NCBI GenBank assembly: GCA_041394945.1
Contig: JAWKHH010000001.1
Coordinates: 1,736,001 to 1,800,000, forward strand
Length of the DNA stretch: 64,000 nucleotides
Source of the DNA: Bryobacteraceae bacterium
GTDB taxonomy: Bacteria; Acidobacteriota; Terriglobia; Bryobacterales; Bryobacteraceae
Reading direction: 5' to 3'
Below the pieces are notes generated by a model that was not told where the DNA came from, searched no databases, and worked only from the letters and a program-made list of their open reading frames with translations. This document shows positions 1-9,190 of the stretch, one piece after another. Position 1 is the first letter of the stretch, and the number at the start of each line of letters is the position of its first letter. The position numbers and the translations under genes are program-made.

Positions 1-64
1 GTTCCGGAGCGGCGGAAGCGAGAGTAGTGGAGGCGGAAGCGGCGAGGAACTGGCGGCGATCCAT
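1..64 (-). CDS. Tat-exported protein, N-terminus only (cut by window edge)
   Basis: Only the first 21 residues are in the window (MDRRQFLAASASTTLASAAP and one more). They begin with a twin-arginine motif, RRQFLA, followed by a short Ala/Ser-rich hydrophobic stretch, which is how Tat signal peptides of secreted acidobacterial enzymes start. The ATG is at 64. It lies 50 bases downstream of the receptor gene on the same strand, behind a strong hairpin at 74-105, so it may be transcribed separately. No clear ribosome binding site is visible. The function cannot be told from this fragment. Confidence 0.6.
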   Translation of the reverse strand, partial: MDRRQFLAASASTTLASAAPE

Positions 65-73
65 GAGAAAGCA

Positions 74-105
74 GCGCCGGCCGGAAGGTCAGATCCGGCC
101 GGCGC
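74..105 (-). terminator. Perfect 12-bp stem hairpin after the receptor gene
   Basis: GCGCCGGCCGGA at 74-85 pairs perfectly with TCCGGCCGGCGC at 94-105 around an 8-base loop. It sits 9 bases past the stop codon of the receptor gene on the minus strand. There is no run of T after it, so it is either an atypical intrinsic terminator or an mRNA 3'-end stabiliser. Confidence 0.55.
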
Positions 106-114
106 AGGAATGAA

Positions 115-3100
115 TCAAAAGTACAACTTCAGGCCGAACTGTCCGATGCGAGGGTCCTTCGCCGAGAAGATCCGGCCACCCTGCGTCGGCAGTTCGATAT
201 TGGTGTTGGGGTTGTTGAAGTTCGTGTGATTGAACGCGTTGAACGCCTCGGCCCGGAACTGGAGGTACACGCGATCGGTGAACGAAAAGTTCTTGAAGAT
301 CGCGAGATCCCAGTTGTTGAAGCCGGGGCCGCGCAGAATGTTGCGCCCCGCGTTGCCGATCGTGAACGCCGCCGGAACGCGGAAGTCCGCGATGTTGAAG
401 CACTGCTCCGGCCGGCACTCGCTCACCGCGCCGCTGCCGATCACGTCCGGCCGGCGGGCGTACGAGAACGCAACGTTGGCCGGGTCGGAAGCGATCGTTG
501 GCGTAAACGGGAAGCCGCCCTGTAGCGTGACGATACCCTGCAGTTGCCAGCCGCCCACCGCCAGATCCGCGGCGCGGGACATGCCGCTGCCGAACGCTTT
601 GCCGCGTCCGAACGGAAGTTCCACGCCGAAGCTCGCAACGAAGCGCTGGCCCACATCGAGGTTCGAGCGCCCGCGCATGGACCGAAGGTTGAATGGATTG
701 TCGGCGCCGTCGCCGCCGCCCTGGTCGTTCGAAGATCCGTCGATCACCTTGGACCACGAATATCCGGCCAAGAAGCTCACGCCCTGCGAGAATCGCTTCT
801 CGAGCTTCACTTCGAGCGCGTTGTAGTTCGAGTTCTCGCGGTTGTCGTAGAAGAATCCCGTGCCGAACTCCGGCCTTGGACGCCGCTGCTGGAACGGCCG
901 CAAATCCGTGGAACTCACCATCGGCAGGTTCTGCGGCAGCGCGCGTTCGAGATACGTGCCTTTGTTGCCCACATAGGCGAGTTCGAGGGACAGGTTCGGC
1001 ATCAACTCGCGCTGCACCGCAAGATTCCACTGGTACATCGTCGGCGTTTTTAGGTGCGGGTTCAGCGCGTAAGTCAGCGGCGTCGTGAAGTTGGCGTTGG
1101 AGCTGAACGGATCGAAGAAGTTCCGCACTTCGAGTGTCGGCCGCGTATTCACCACCGGCTGCTGCTTGGATTCATCCACGATGAACGGCACGTTGATGAT
1201 CGGCGCGCTCACGATGTTGTTCCCGCTCGTCAGCAGATAGAAAACGCCCGCGCCGGCTCGGACCACCGTTTTGTTGTTGCCGAACGGCCGCCACGCCATG
1301 CCCAGCCTCGGCGCGAAGTCATTGTACCGGTTGTAGAGCAGCTTGTTCGGCAAGCCGCGGTCGGAGGCCTTGTCGATCAGGCTCTGGAACCGCGGATACG
1401 CGAACCGCGAAACCTGCTGCGACACCAGGTTGATCTCTCCGTTGTCGAGCGTCGACACCACCCACCGGCCGCGTTCGAAATCGAACATCGCCGATTGATA
1501 ATCGAGCGCCGTCGGCTGGATGTTCAGTTCGTACCGCAGGCCGATGTTCAGCGTCAGGTTGCTCGAAACCTTCCAGTCGTCCTGAACGTAGAAGTGATAG
1601 CGCGTCTCGGAGAGACCGAACAGGTTTCGGGGGAACGCCCGCGCGCCCGACGTCGGATACCCGGTGAGGAAGTCCGCGAACGCCTGGCCCGTGTAGTTCG
1701 GCGTGAACGAGAAATTGCCGCGGGAGTTCGCCGAATTCGTCGACGTCAGCCGGTAGTTCCTGAGGTCGGCCCCGAACTTCACCGTGTGCGCGCCACGGAT
1801 CCACGAAAGGTTGTCGACGAGCTGATACATGTTCGTCGGGTTCACCAGCGGCTGGAACGCATTGCCGGCGATCCCCTGGAACCCGGTGATGCTCAACTGC
1901 GGGAAGCCCGGAAAGTTCAGGCTCGTTTCCTCGAATCCTCGGATACCCGATTGCGCCGTGTGATTCGTGCCCAGGCCCTGATTGATATTGGCGTTGTGCA
2001 TGCGCGTGTAGCCCAGCCGAAGCTCGTTGAACATCGAAGGCGAAAACACGTGCGTTTCCGTGATGGCCAGGTTCTGCACCCGTTGGCGCTGCGTGGAGCC
2101 GCCGTTGTCCGGATAGGCGCCGGGGTTGAACCGCTCCAGGTGATTGACCGTATACCGCGCCGAGATCGTGTCCTTGTCGGAGAAGATATGGTCGTAGCGC
2201 GCGTTGCCCTGGTTCTGCGTGTCGCGGAACGGCGCCGCGTAGGAGAAAGTTCCGCTCGGCGTGTTCTGCGCCGGAATGAAAGGTATGAAGTAGCTCGCCA
2301 CCGGATTGATCCGGGTGGAAGGAATGATGTTCCCCGGAAACGGAGTGCCGGTGAGCGGATCCCGCACGGCTGCGGTGATTCCGGAAAAGTCGCCGCGGCG
2401 AAACGCCTCGCTGGGCACTACCGGGTTGAACGCCCGGCCCTGGCGCACGCGCGTGCCTTCATAGTTCAGGAAGAAGAAATCGTGATCGCGGCGCACCGGA
2501 CCGCCCACGGCCGTGCCGAACTGGTTCTGCCTGTATGGCGCTTTCCGCGCCAGGAAGAAGTTCCGGGCATCTAGCTTATCGTTCCGGAGAAACTCGTACA
2601 CGCTGCCGTGGAAGGCGTTCGTACCGCCCTTGATCGTCGCGTTGAGCACCGCGTTGCCGCGGCCGAACTCGGCGGAGAATGAGTTCGCCTGCACCTTGAA
2701 TTCCTGGATCGCATCCACCGAAGGCCGGAGCGCCACACCGTCGAAAAGCTGTTCGTTGATGCTGATTCCGTCCAGCAGGTACTCGGTCTTGCTTTGCCGC
2801 CCGCCGCTCACCGCCACCACCGTCGCGCCCACGGTTCCCGACGTGCCCGTAATGGCGTTCGGCAGCAGGCTCGCAAGCTGCACGAAGTTGCGGCCGTTCA
2901 ACGGCAGGTCGACGATCTTCTTGTTGTTCACCACCTGCCCGATCGATCCGCTTTCCGTGTTCACAATCGGCGTGGTTTCCGCCACCGTGATCCGTTCGGA
3001 AACCGCGCCCACCGTCAGTGCAACATCGAAACGCGCCCGCTGGTCCACTTGCAGTTCGATGCCCGTGAACTCCTGCGTCTGGAAGCCGTCGTGCGAAATG

Positions 3101-3330
3101 TTGACGGTGTAGATGCCGTTGATCGGCAGAAGGGGAAGTTCGTAGTCGCCCGTTTGGGTTGAGACTGTCGACCGCTCCAGCCCCGTAAGAGTGTTTCTGG
3201 CGGTGACTTTCGCGCCTGCCAGCACGGCCCCCGATGTATCGGTGACACGGCCGACGAGCGTCGCCGTCGCTTGGCTCCATACCGCGGAAGCAAACGCCAG
3301 CAGCAGAACGATCACACTAACAAGTTGCAT
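115..3330 (-). CDS. Oar-type TonB-dependent receptor with carboxypeptidase-regulatory domain
   Basis: Predicted outer-membrane beta-barrel protein of 1,071 residues. Order: signal peptide (MQLVSVIVLLLAFASAVWSQ), a carboxypeptidase-regulatory-like beta-sandwich at about 22-105, a plug-like region with the acidobacterial hallmark DLPLNGRN, then a long barrel ending in an aromatic residue (KLYF), as outer-membrane barrels do. The start at 3330 is chosen because GGGAGG lies six bases before it; an in-frame ATG 39 codons upstream has no such site and would hide the signal peptide. There is no SusD-like partner next to it. The substrate is unknown; such receptors may take up large organic molecules, or act in surface assembly like Oar of Myxococcus. 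Confidence 0.9.
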   Translation of the reverse strand: MQLVSVIVLLLAFASAVWSQATATLVGRVTDTSGAVLAGAKVTARNTLTGLERSTVSTQTGDYELPLLPINGIYTVNISHDGFQTQEFTGIELQVDQRARFDVALTVGAVSERITVAETTPIVNTESGSIGQVVNNKKIVDLPLNGRNFVQLASLLPNAITGTSGTVGATVVAVSGGRQSKTEYLLDGISINEQLFDGVALRPSVDAIQEFKVQANSFSAEFGRGNAVLNATIKGGTNAFHGSVYEFLRNDKLDARNFFLARKAPYRQNQFGTAVGGPVRRDHDFFFLNYEGTRVRQGRAFNPVVPSEAFRRGDFSGITAAVRDPLTGTPFPGNIIPSTRINPVASYFIPFIPAQNTPSGTFSYAAPFRDTQNQGNARYDHIFSDKDTISARYTVNHLERFNPGAYPDNGGSTQRQRVQNLAITETHVFSPSMFNELRLGYTRMHNANINQGLGTNHTAQSGIRGFEETSLNFPGFPQLSITGFQGIAGNAFQPLVNPTNMYQLVDNLSWIRGAHTVKFGADLRNYRLTSTNSANSRGNFSFTPNYTGQAFADFLTGYPTSGARAFPRNLFGLSETRYHFYVQDDWKVSSNLTLNIGLRYELNIQPTALDYQSAMFDFERGRWVVSTLDNGEINLVSQQVSRFAYPRFQSLIDKASDRGLPNKLLYNRYNDFAPRLGMAWRPFGNNKTVVRAGAGVFYLLTSGNNIVSAPIINVPFIVDESKQQPVVNTRPTLEVRNFFDPFSSNANFTTPLTYALNPHLKTPTMYQWNLAVQRELMPNLSLELAYVGNKGTYLERALPQNLPMVSSTDLRPFQQRRPRPEFGTGFFYDNRENSNYNALEVKLEKRFSQGVSFLAGYSWSKVIDGSSNDQGGGDGADNPFNLRSMRGRSNLDVGQRFVASFGVELPFGRGKAFGSGMSRAADLAVGGWQLQGIVTLQGGFPFTPTIASDPANVAFSYARRPDVIGSGAVSECRPEQCFNIADFRVPAAFTIGNAGRNILRGPGFNNWDLAIFKNFSFTDRVYLQFRAEAFNAFNHTNFNNPNTNIELPTQGGRIFSAKDPRIGQFGLKLYF

Positions 3331-3638
3331 TTCAGACCTCCCAAAGAATAGTTTTTGAAAACCCAGCCCGCAGACACTCGACAATCCAGCATTCAGGACG
3401 GCATCGAGGCGGCCAAAGCGAAGCGAATCCCTTGAGGGCTTCTCCATAGATAGGCACTGGTGGCGGCGAAGTCAAGCAAATCGCTCCAGTTCCACCGCGC
3501 GCCGTTCAGAGGGCTGAACGATACGTATTTCGGTAGCGTTCCAGGGCTTTTCGTCCCGGAACATGGACGAAGGGGAGGTTCGCGCGAACCATCCGGAGAT
3601 ATGATTGATGCAGCAGAACTGGGCGAAGCGAAACCCGA
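3331..3638. other. Divergent intergenic region of about 300 bases
   Basis: This separates the receptor gene (-) from the PPC-protein operon (+) and must hold promoters for both. I see no convincing -35/-10 pair. It does contain a 7-bp hairpin, CGTTCAG-aggg-CTGAACG (3503-3520), and a 14-bp perfect palindrome (3577-3590). A 66-codon open frame on the plus strand at 3460-3660 has no ribosome binding site and no protein-like features, and I do not call it a gene. Confidence 0.6.
3577..3590. repeat. 14-bp perfect palindrome, possible operator
   Basis: GGTTCGCGCGAACC is a perfect dyad in the divergent intergenic region, about 50 bases before the first possible start of the PPC-protein operon. Its size and position fit a binding site for a dimeric repressor acting on one or both genes. 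No regulator gene is adjacent, and the palindrome may be chance in GC-rich DNA. Confidence 0.3.
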
Positions 3639-5354
3639 ATGCGGTCTCCCCGACAGATGAGCGCACAATGGAGCCCGACGGATCGGGACACGGTATCCCT
3701 GTATCGTGTGCCCGCCGCCGCCATCGCTCTTTCCTGCTCGGCGGCCCTCATCTTCGCCGCCGCCCCCAAGCCTCCCTCCGATCCGAAGTTACTCTCCTGC
3801 TCCCCGGCCGCCGTGCGCGCTGCAGCCACCGTACACCTCACTGTGCGCGGCAACGCGCTCGATGGAGCCCATGCCTTGATCTTTCAGGAACCCGGACCGC
3901 GCTCCCGAGTGATCGCCGTCCACACCAGCGACGAATCAAAGGCCGATACCATCGAGGTGGAGCTCGACGCGCCGGCGACGCCGGGCTCGTACCGGTTTCG
4001 AGCTGCCGGCGCGCGGGGCCTCACCAACGAACTCACGCTGCATGTCCTCTCGGAAGAGACCCGCACAGAGGAAGCGATGCCGGAAACCGTGACCGCCTTC
4101 CCCTTCGCTGTCGCCGGAACCCTCGCCGTGAAAGGCCAAACGGACCGGTTCTGGTTCAACGCCGCCTCCGGCCAGACACTCACATTTACCTGCGAAGGCG
4201 CTTCCGGTTCGCTGGATCCGGCGCTGGCTCTCGTCGAGCAATCCGGCAGTTGGTTCGACAAAACCCGGCTGAACCGGATCGCGTTCAACGATGAGCCGCT
4301 CCACTTCCCGGGACTTTCCAACGCGGCCCGGCTGATGCACCGGTTCGAAAAGGGGGGGCGCTACGCGATCGAAGTACGCGGATTCTCCGGCCAAGGCGGA
4401 CCCGATGCCACATACGTGCTCCACGCCAGCAAAGGCACGGGACCCGAAGTGGACCTCCACCCGCCGGACAGTGGGCGGTGGGACGAACGCCGCTTCACTC
4501 GCGCCATCCCGCCGGACTGGCTTTCGCAGCTCGCTGTACGCGGCGCGTCGGATCCACCCAACCGCCACTACGAAACCTTCCGCGCCGCGGGCGGCGGCGC
4601 CGAGCCGCCGCTGATGACCGCTCCCGGATTGGTCGAAGGCGTCATCGCCGGCCCCGGTGAAACGCACCGGATCCGCCTGCGCATCCCAGCGCCGCAGGAT
4701 CTGGCCTTGGAGATCGAGACGCCGCGCGCCACCATGCCGCGCTTCAATCCGGTTGTAAGGTTGCTAGCGCCAGATGGCACGGAAATGGTCACCAACGTCT
4801 ACACCAAGCGCAACAACAACGGTCTGTACATGATGAAAATGATCCAGGCGAAATCCACCTTCACTCTCCGCGCCCCGGGCGACTACACGATCGAGATCCG
4901 CGATATCACCACCGACGTAGCCGGCGACGACTTCGCATATCGCGTCCTCGTGCGGCCGCAAACGCCCCACATCGGCAAAGTCGAAGTCGCCGAAGACCGC
5001 ATCAACCTCGAGCCAGGTCAGGCGAAATCCGTTACCGTCACCGTGGATCGCGAAGAGGAATTTCGCGGCTTGGTCCTGGTTTCCGCCGAAGGCCTGCCGC
5101 CCGGCGTAACCGCCACCGCCGGCCTGTCGAACCCGGACGAGAAGCCGCCCCTGCCGAACGGCGGACGCCGCGAGCGCTACGTGAGCAAGCCGCAGGTAGC
5201 CACTCTCGTATTCGAGGCTTCAGCCGATGCGCCACCGATCGAGTCCCCGGCCACGGCGCGGATCACCGTGCGGACAGTTTCCGGCGGCGTCGCCGGCGCG
5301 CCGGTCCCTGTGAAGGAGATTCCGGTGATGGTGGTGCCGCGGAGGCCTTCGTGA
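3639..5354 (+). CDS. Secreted PPC-domain protein, first gene of a DUF1549/DUF1501 operon
   Basis: Secreted protein of up to 571 residues with a hydrophobic export signal at about 24-42. A bacterial pre-peptidase C-terminal (PPC) domain lies at about 155-265, recognisable by VKGQTDRFWFNA, the acidic SLDPALALV stretch and YAIEVRGFSG. Ig-like beta-sandwich sequence surrounds it. No catalytic motif is visible. The start is uncertain: ATG at 3639 or 3657, or GTG at 3708. The stop overlaps the next start in GTGA, so the genes are translationally coupled. In Planctomycetes and Acidobacteria such proteins commonly precede DUF1549/DUF1553 and DUF1501 genes; the role of the set is not established. Confidence 0.8.
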   Translation: MRSPRQMSAQWSPTDRDTVSLYRVPAAAIALSCSAALIFAAAPKPPSDPKLLSCSPAAVRAAATVHLTVRGNALDGAHALIFQEPGPRSRVIAVHTSDESKADTIEVELDAPATPGSYRFRAAGARGLTNELTLHVLSEETRTEEAMPETVTAFPFAVAGTLAVKGQTDRFWFNAASGQTLTFTCEGASGSLDPALALVEQSGSWFDKTRLNRIAFNDEPLHFPGLSNAARLMHRFEKGGRYAIEVRGFSGQGGPDATYVLHASKGTGPEVDLHPPDSGRWDERRFTRAIPPDWLSQLAVRGASDPPNRHYETFRAAGGGAEPPLMTAPGLVEGVIAGPGETHRIRLRIPAPQDLALEIETPRATMPRFNPVVRLLAPDGTEMVTNVYTKRNNNGLYMMKMIQAKSTFTLRAPGDYTIEIRDITTDVAGDDFAYRVLVRPQTPHIGKVEVAEDRINLEPGQAKSVTVTVDREEEFRGLVLVSAEGLPPGVTATAGLSNPDEKPPLPNGGRRERYVSKPQVATLVFEASADAPPIESPATARITVRTVSGGVAGAPVPVKEIPVMVVPRRPS

Positions 5355-7855
5355 GATTCGCCGCAGCGTTCGTTTTGCTGGCCGGCATCGCACCGGCCGC
5401 GCCGGTATCCATCCGCGTTGAACCCTCGTCCCGGGATCTGCGGGGAGCCGGCGCGGAGCAACAGTTTCTCGCCATCGCCGTGGACGCGGCCGGCGGCGAG
5501 CACGACGTCACCAGCGAGGCGACATGGAGTTCAAACGGCGCGGCGGCCCAAGTATCGGCGCAGGGCCTCGTGCAGTCTGAATCGGATGGCGCGGTGACGC
5601 TCACCGCGACACTCGGCCCGCTCACCGCCCGAGCCAACGTGCGGATCACCGAAGCCGGGGCGCGCCGGGAGTTCGCCTTCGGACGCGATATCGGCGGCGT
5701 GCTTACTCGCGCCGGCTGCAACAACAGCAACTGCCACGGTGGCGTGAAAGGCCGCGGAGGCTTCAAGCTCTCCAACGGTGCGCTGCATCCGAAAGACGAC
5801 TACGAATGGATCGTCAACGGCGGCGTCTACCAGGTACTCACCAGCGAGGTAAAGGGCGAGCGAATCTCCCGTATCGATCTCGCGTCGCCCGAAAAGAGCC
5901 TCGTACTCCGCAAGGCCTCCGGACAAACCCCGCACGGCGGCGGCTTGCGGTTTGCGAGCGAATCGCCGGAATACGCCGCGCTCCTCGATTGGGTCCGCAA
6001 AGGTGCTCCCTACGGTCCGGAAGACGACACCTCAGTACGCGTCGAAGCTCTAGAGGTATTCCCGAAAGCGCTGTTCCTCGAGCGAGGAGAGAAGCACCGC
6101 CTCATTGTGACGGCGCGCCTCGCCGGCGGCCGGACCGAAGACTTCACTCGATCGGCCGTGTTTGCGTCGAATGACCGCGGCGTCGCGTCGGCCTCCGCGG
6201 ATGGGACCATTACCGCGTCGAGCAGCGGAGAGACTTCCGTGCTGGTGCGGGCGGCGGGTGCGGTTGCTAGTGTGACGGTAGGCGTGATCGGGCCTCCCTC
6301 GGCTTCGTACCCGGACACGCCGCCCGCGAATTTTATCGACGAATTCATCTTCGACAAGTTGCGCCGGTTTCGTGTGCCGCCCTCGGCTCTTTCGAACGAC
6401 GCCGAATTCCTCCGCCGCGTCTGCCTCGATCTCACCGGCACGCTGCCACCGCCGGAGCGCACGCGCGAATTCCTCGCCAGCCGCGACCCCGCCAAGCGCC
6501 GCAAGCTGATCGACGCACTGATCGCCTCGCCCGAGTTCGTCGAGTATTGGACCTACCGCTTCGACGACTTGTTTCGCGTGGCCGTGTTCTCCAACGGCAT
6601 CATCGCCAAGTGGAGCCAGATGTACGGGGAGTGGGTGCGCGCGAGCGTCGCCGCCAACAAGCCCTATGACCAGATGGCGCGCGAGCGCCTCACCGCGCAG
6701 GGGTACGACGGCCCGACCCGCCACTACCTGCCCTACGACGTCATCGGCCCACCCGGCGAAACAATGGCCGAGGAAGTGCGCGTGTTCTTCGGGCGCCGCC
6801 TCGATTGCGCCCAGTGCCACAACCATCCCTACGAAGCCTGGAGCCAGGATCAGTTCTGGGGCATGGCCGCCTTCTTCGGCCGCCTTTTCAAGATGGGCGA
6901 TCAGGGTAACGAGTACGTGATCTTCGATCATCCCAACGGCCAGGGCATGGGTAACGGCGACGTCGATGGCAGCATCGCGCTCAATCATCCACGCACAAAG
7001 GCGGTGCTCAAACCCACTCTGCTCGATGGACGCGTGGTGGAGGCCAGCGATGGAGAGAACCCGCGCAAGGCGCTCGCCGATTGGTTGGTGAAGCATCCCT
7101 ATTTCGCCGAAGCAGCCGTGAACCGCTTCTGGAGCTACTTCTTCGGTCGCGGCATCGTGGACCCCGTGGATGACTTCCGCTCCACCAACCCGCCCACGCA
7201 TCCCGAACTCCTCGCCCGGCTCGCCGAGGATTTTCGTACCCACAACCACGACCTCCGCCGCCTCATCCGCACCATCGTGCTCTCGCGGACCTATCAGCTA
7301 TCCGGCGAGCCGAACGGAGCCAACCGCGACGACCGTACGAATTACTCGCACTCCCAGGCGCGGCCGCTCGACGCCGAAGTCCTCCTCGACGCGGTCACCT
7401 CCGTCACGGGCGTCCCGGAAACCTTCATCACCGGCGTCTCCGATTCGGCGAAGGCTTCGGGACAGGCGCCTTCCGGCACCCGGGCCATCGCGCTGCGTGA
7501 ACCGGATCTTTTCTACTCTCGGTTCCTGGAAGTCTATGGGCGGCCGAACCGGCTGACGCTGCCCGAACGGAACCCGGCAGCAAATCTCGGCCAAGCCCTG
7601 AACATGCTGGCCGGCAGCGTCTACAACAACAAACTCGACGCACCGGGAAGCAGGCTCCGTGTCCTGCTCGACGCCGGCAGCACCAATGAAGAAATCGTCG
7701 AAGAGTTCTACTTGGCCGCGTTCGCTCGCGTGCCCGACGCCGAAGAGAAGGCCGCGTTGGCCGCGCTGGTTGGAAGCGGGCCGGAACGCCTGGCCTCGCT
7801 CAAGAATATGGTTTGGGCGATTCTCTGCTCGCGCGAGTTCGCAGAGAATCATTAG
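5351..7855 (+). CDS. Secreted Ig-like / DUF1549 / DUF1553 protein with cytochrome-like CxxCH motif
   Basis: 834-residue exported protein. Order: signal peptide, BIG2-like Ig domain (about 20-95), a CNNSNCHGG segment at 123-131, a second Ig-like domain (about 235-305), DUF1549 (about 330-560) and DUF1553 (about 580-834). The canonical heme-binding motif CAQCH is at residues 486-490 within DUF1549, followed by NHP, as in planctomycetal PSCyt2 proteins. The first motif is spaced CxxxxCH, so covalent heme there is doubtful. It starts with GTG at 5351, overlapping the upstream stop. Family members are proposed to be periplasmic or surface cytochromes linked to degradation of complex carbon, but the reaction is unknown. 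Confidence 0.85.
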   Translation: MRFAAAFVLLAGIAPAAPVSIRVEPSSRDLRGAGAEQQFLAIAVDAAGGEHDVTSEATWSSNGAAAQVSAQGLVQSESDGAVTLTATLGPLTARANVRITEAGARREFAFGRDIGGVLTRAGCNNSNCHGGVKGRGGFKLSNGALHPKDDYEWIVNGGVYQVLTSEVKGERISRIDLASPEKSLVLRKASGQTPHGGGLRFASESPEYAALLDWVRKGAPYGPEDDTSVRVEALEVFPKALFLERGEKHRLIVTARLAGGRTEDFTRSAVFASNDRGVASASADGTITASSSGETSVLVRAAGAVASVTVGVIGPPSASYPDTPPANFIDEFIFDKLRRFRVPPSALSNDAEFLRRVCLDLTGTLPPPERTREFLASRDPAKRRKLIDALIASPEFVEYWTYRFDDLFRVAVFSNGIIAKWSQMYGEWVRASVAANKPYDQMARERLTAQGYDGPTRHYLPYDVIGPPGETMAEEVRVFFGRRLDCAQCHNHPYEAWSQDQFWGMAAFFGRLFKMGDQGNEYVIFDHPNGQGMGNGDVDGSIALNHPRTKAVLKPTLLDGRVVEASDGENPRKALADWLVKHPYFAEAAVNRFWSYFFGRGIVDPVDDFRSTNPPTHPELLARLAEDFRTHNHDLRRLIRTIVLSRTYQLSGEPNGANRDDRTNYSHSQARPLDAEVLLDAVTSVTGVPETFITGVSDSAKASGQAPSGTRAIALREPDLFYSRFLEVYGRPNRLTLPERNPAANLGQALNMLAGSVYNNKLDAPGSRLRVLLDAGSTNEEIVEEFYLAAFARVPDAEEKAALAALVGSGPERLASLKNMVWAILCSREFAENH

Positions 7856-7864
7856 AGGGAGCCT

Positions 7865-9190
7865 ATGAATCGATACGGCTGTTTGCGGATGACAGAGCGG
7901 CAATCCTCGCGGCGGGCGTTCCTGCAGGCGGGGTCACTCGGATTTCTCGGCGTCAACCTGCCGGGCTTCCTGCGCGCCGCCGGAACTCAGCCCTCCTCCA
8001 AAGGCAAGGCCCAGGCGTGCATCCTGCTATGGCTCGAAGGCGGGCCGAGCCAGATGGACACCTGGGACCCCAAGCCGTCATCGGCCTTCAAGGCTATCTC
8101 AACCAACGTGGCCGGCATCCAGGTGTCGGAACTGCTCCCCCAACTGGCCCGCCGCATGGATAAGCTGGCGCTGGTCCGGTCCATGCACACCAAGGGTAAC
8201 GATCATCCACAGGGCACCCACTACGCCATCACCGGGCATGAGCCGAACCCCGCCATGCACTTCCCCAGCATCGGCGCGATTCTCTCCAAGGAAACTGGCC
8301 CGCGCAACGCAATGCCGCCCCACGTACTCACGCCGCAGTGGGAGCGCAGCCGCCAGTACGAAGAGTATTTCCGGGCCGGCTTCCTCGGCGCCGACTACGA
8401 TCCCATGGCGATTCCCGATCCAAGCCGCAAGGATTTCGAAGTCGCCGACCTCGCCCTGCCTAAGTCCGTGTCCGAACAGGCGGTCCACAGCCGGCAGGAG
8501 TTCCTCAACATCGTCGACCGGCGATACCGCCGCTTGCACGACGGCGTCGAACACGCGCGCATGGATCGCTTCACCGAACAGGCGTGGAAAATGCTGCTCA
8601 ATCCGCAGGTTCGGAACGCGTTCGATTTGTCTAAAGAGCCCGACAAACTGCGCGACCGCTACGGACGCGACGCCGTTGGCCAGAGTGCGCTGCTCGCCCG
8701 CCGCCTCGTCGAAGCCGGAACCCGCTTCGTCACCGCCGCCGGTTACCACTCCAACTCCTGGGACACGCACGCCAAAAATGACGAAGGCCACCGCGACCGC
8801 CTCTGCCCCACGCTCGACCGCACGTTGAGCGCTCTCCTTGACGACCTCGACGAACGCGGCCTCCTCGATTCAACAATCGTCCTCGCGATGGGCGAGTTCG
8901 GTCGCACTCCGTTCGTGAATCCCGATCTCGGTCGCGATCACTGGCCCACCTGCTGGTCCCTCGCGCTCGGCGGCGGCGGTATCAAGGGCGGTCAGGTCAT
9001 CGGCTCGAGCGATGCCGAAGGCGCCTACGTCACCAGTTCCGCCACGAGCATGGGCGACATCTTCGCCACCATCTATAAGGCGTTCGGTATCGATTGGACC
9101 AAGGAGTACGAAACTCCCATCGGCCGGCCCATCAAGATCGCGAACGCGCTCGACGATTCAACGGCGGCTCCGGTGCAAGGCTTAGTGTGA
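7865..9190 (+). CDS. Tat-exported DUF1501 protein
   Basis: 441 residues. A twin-arginine signal is visible at residues 14-20 (SSRRAFL), so the protein is folded before export. The body matches the DUF1501 family, which shares the alkaline-phosphatase/sulfatase fold: LLWLEGGPSQMDTWDPKP near the start and GEFGRTPFVN with GRDHWP near the end. GAGGGAG lies shortly before the ATG at 7865; ATG at 7889 would also keep the Tat motif. DUF1501 genes almost always follow DUF1549/DUF1553 genes, as here, which suggests one exported complex. No substrate is known. Confidence 0.88.
   Translation: MNRYGCLRMTERQSSRRAFLQAGSLGFLGVNLPGFLRAAGTQPSSKGKAQACILLWLEGGPSQMDTWDPKPSSAFKAISTNVAGIQVSELLPQLARRMDKLALVRSMHTKGNDHPQGTHYAITGHEPNPAMHFPSIGAILSKETGPRNAMPPHVLTPQWERSRQYEEYFRAGFLGADYDPMAIPDPSRKDFEVADLALPKSVSEQAVHSRQEFLNIVDRRYRRLHDGVEHARMDRFTEQAWKMLLNPQVRNAFDLSKEPDKLRDRYGRDAVGQSALLARRLVEAGTRFVTAAGYHSNSWDTHAKNDEGHRDRLCPTLDRTLSALLDDLDERGLLDSTIVLAMGEFGRTPFVNPDLGRDHWPTCWSLALGGGGIKGGQVIGSSDAEGAYVTSSATSMGDIFATIYKAFGIDWTKEYETPIGRPIKIANALDDSTAAPVQGLV

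Noticed and set aside
3460..3660. 66-codon open frame in the first intergenic region
   Set aside because: No ribosome binding site, no recognisable sequence features, and it overlaps the start of the PPC-protein gene.
9094..9186. Upstream extension of the MFS gene
   Set aside because: It lies inside the DUF1501 gene and is hydrophilic and Arg-rich; the GTG at 9187 gives the normal MFS N-terminus and a GTGA overlap.
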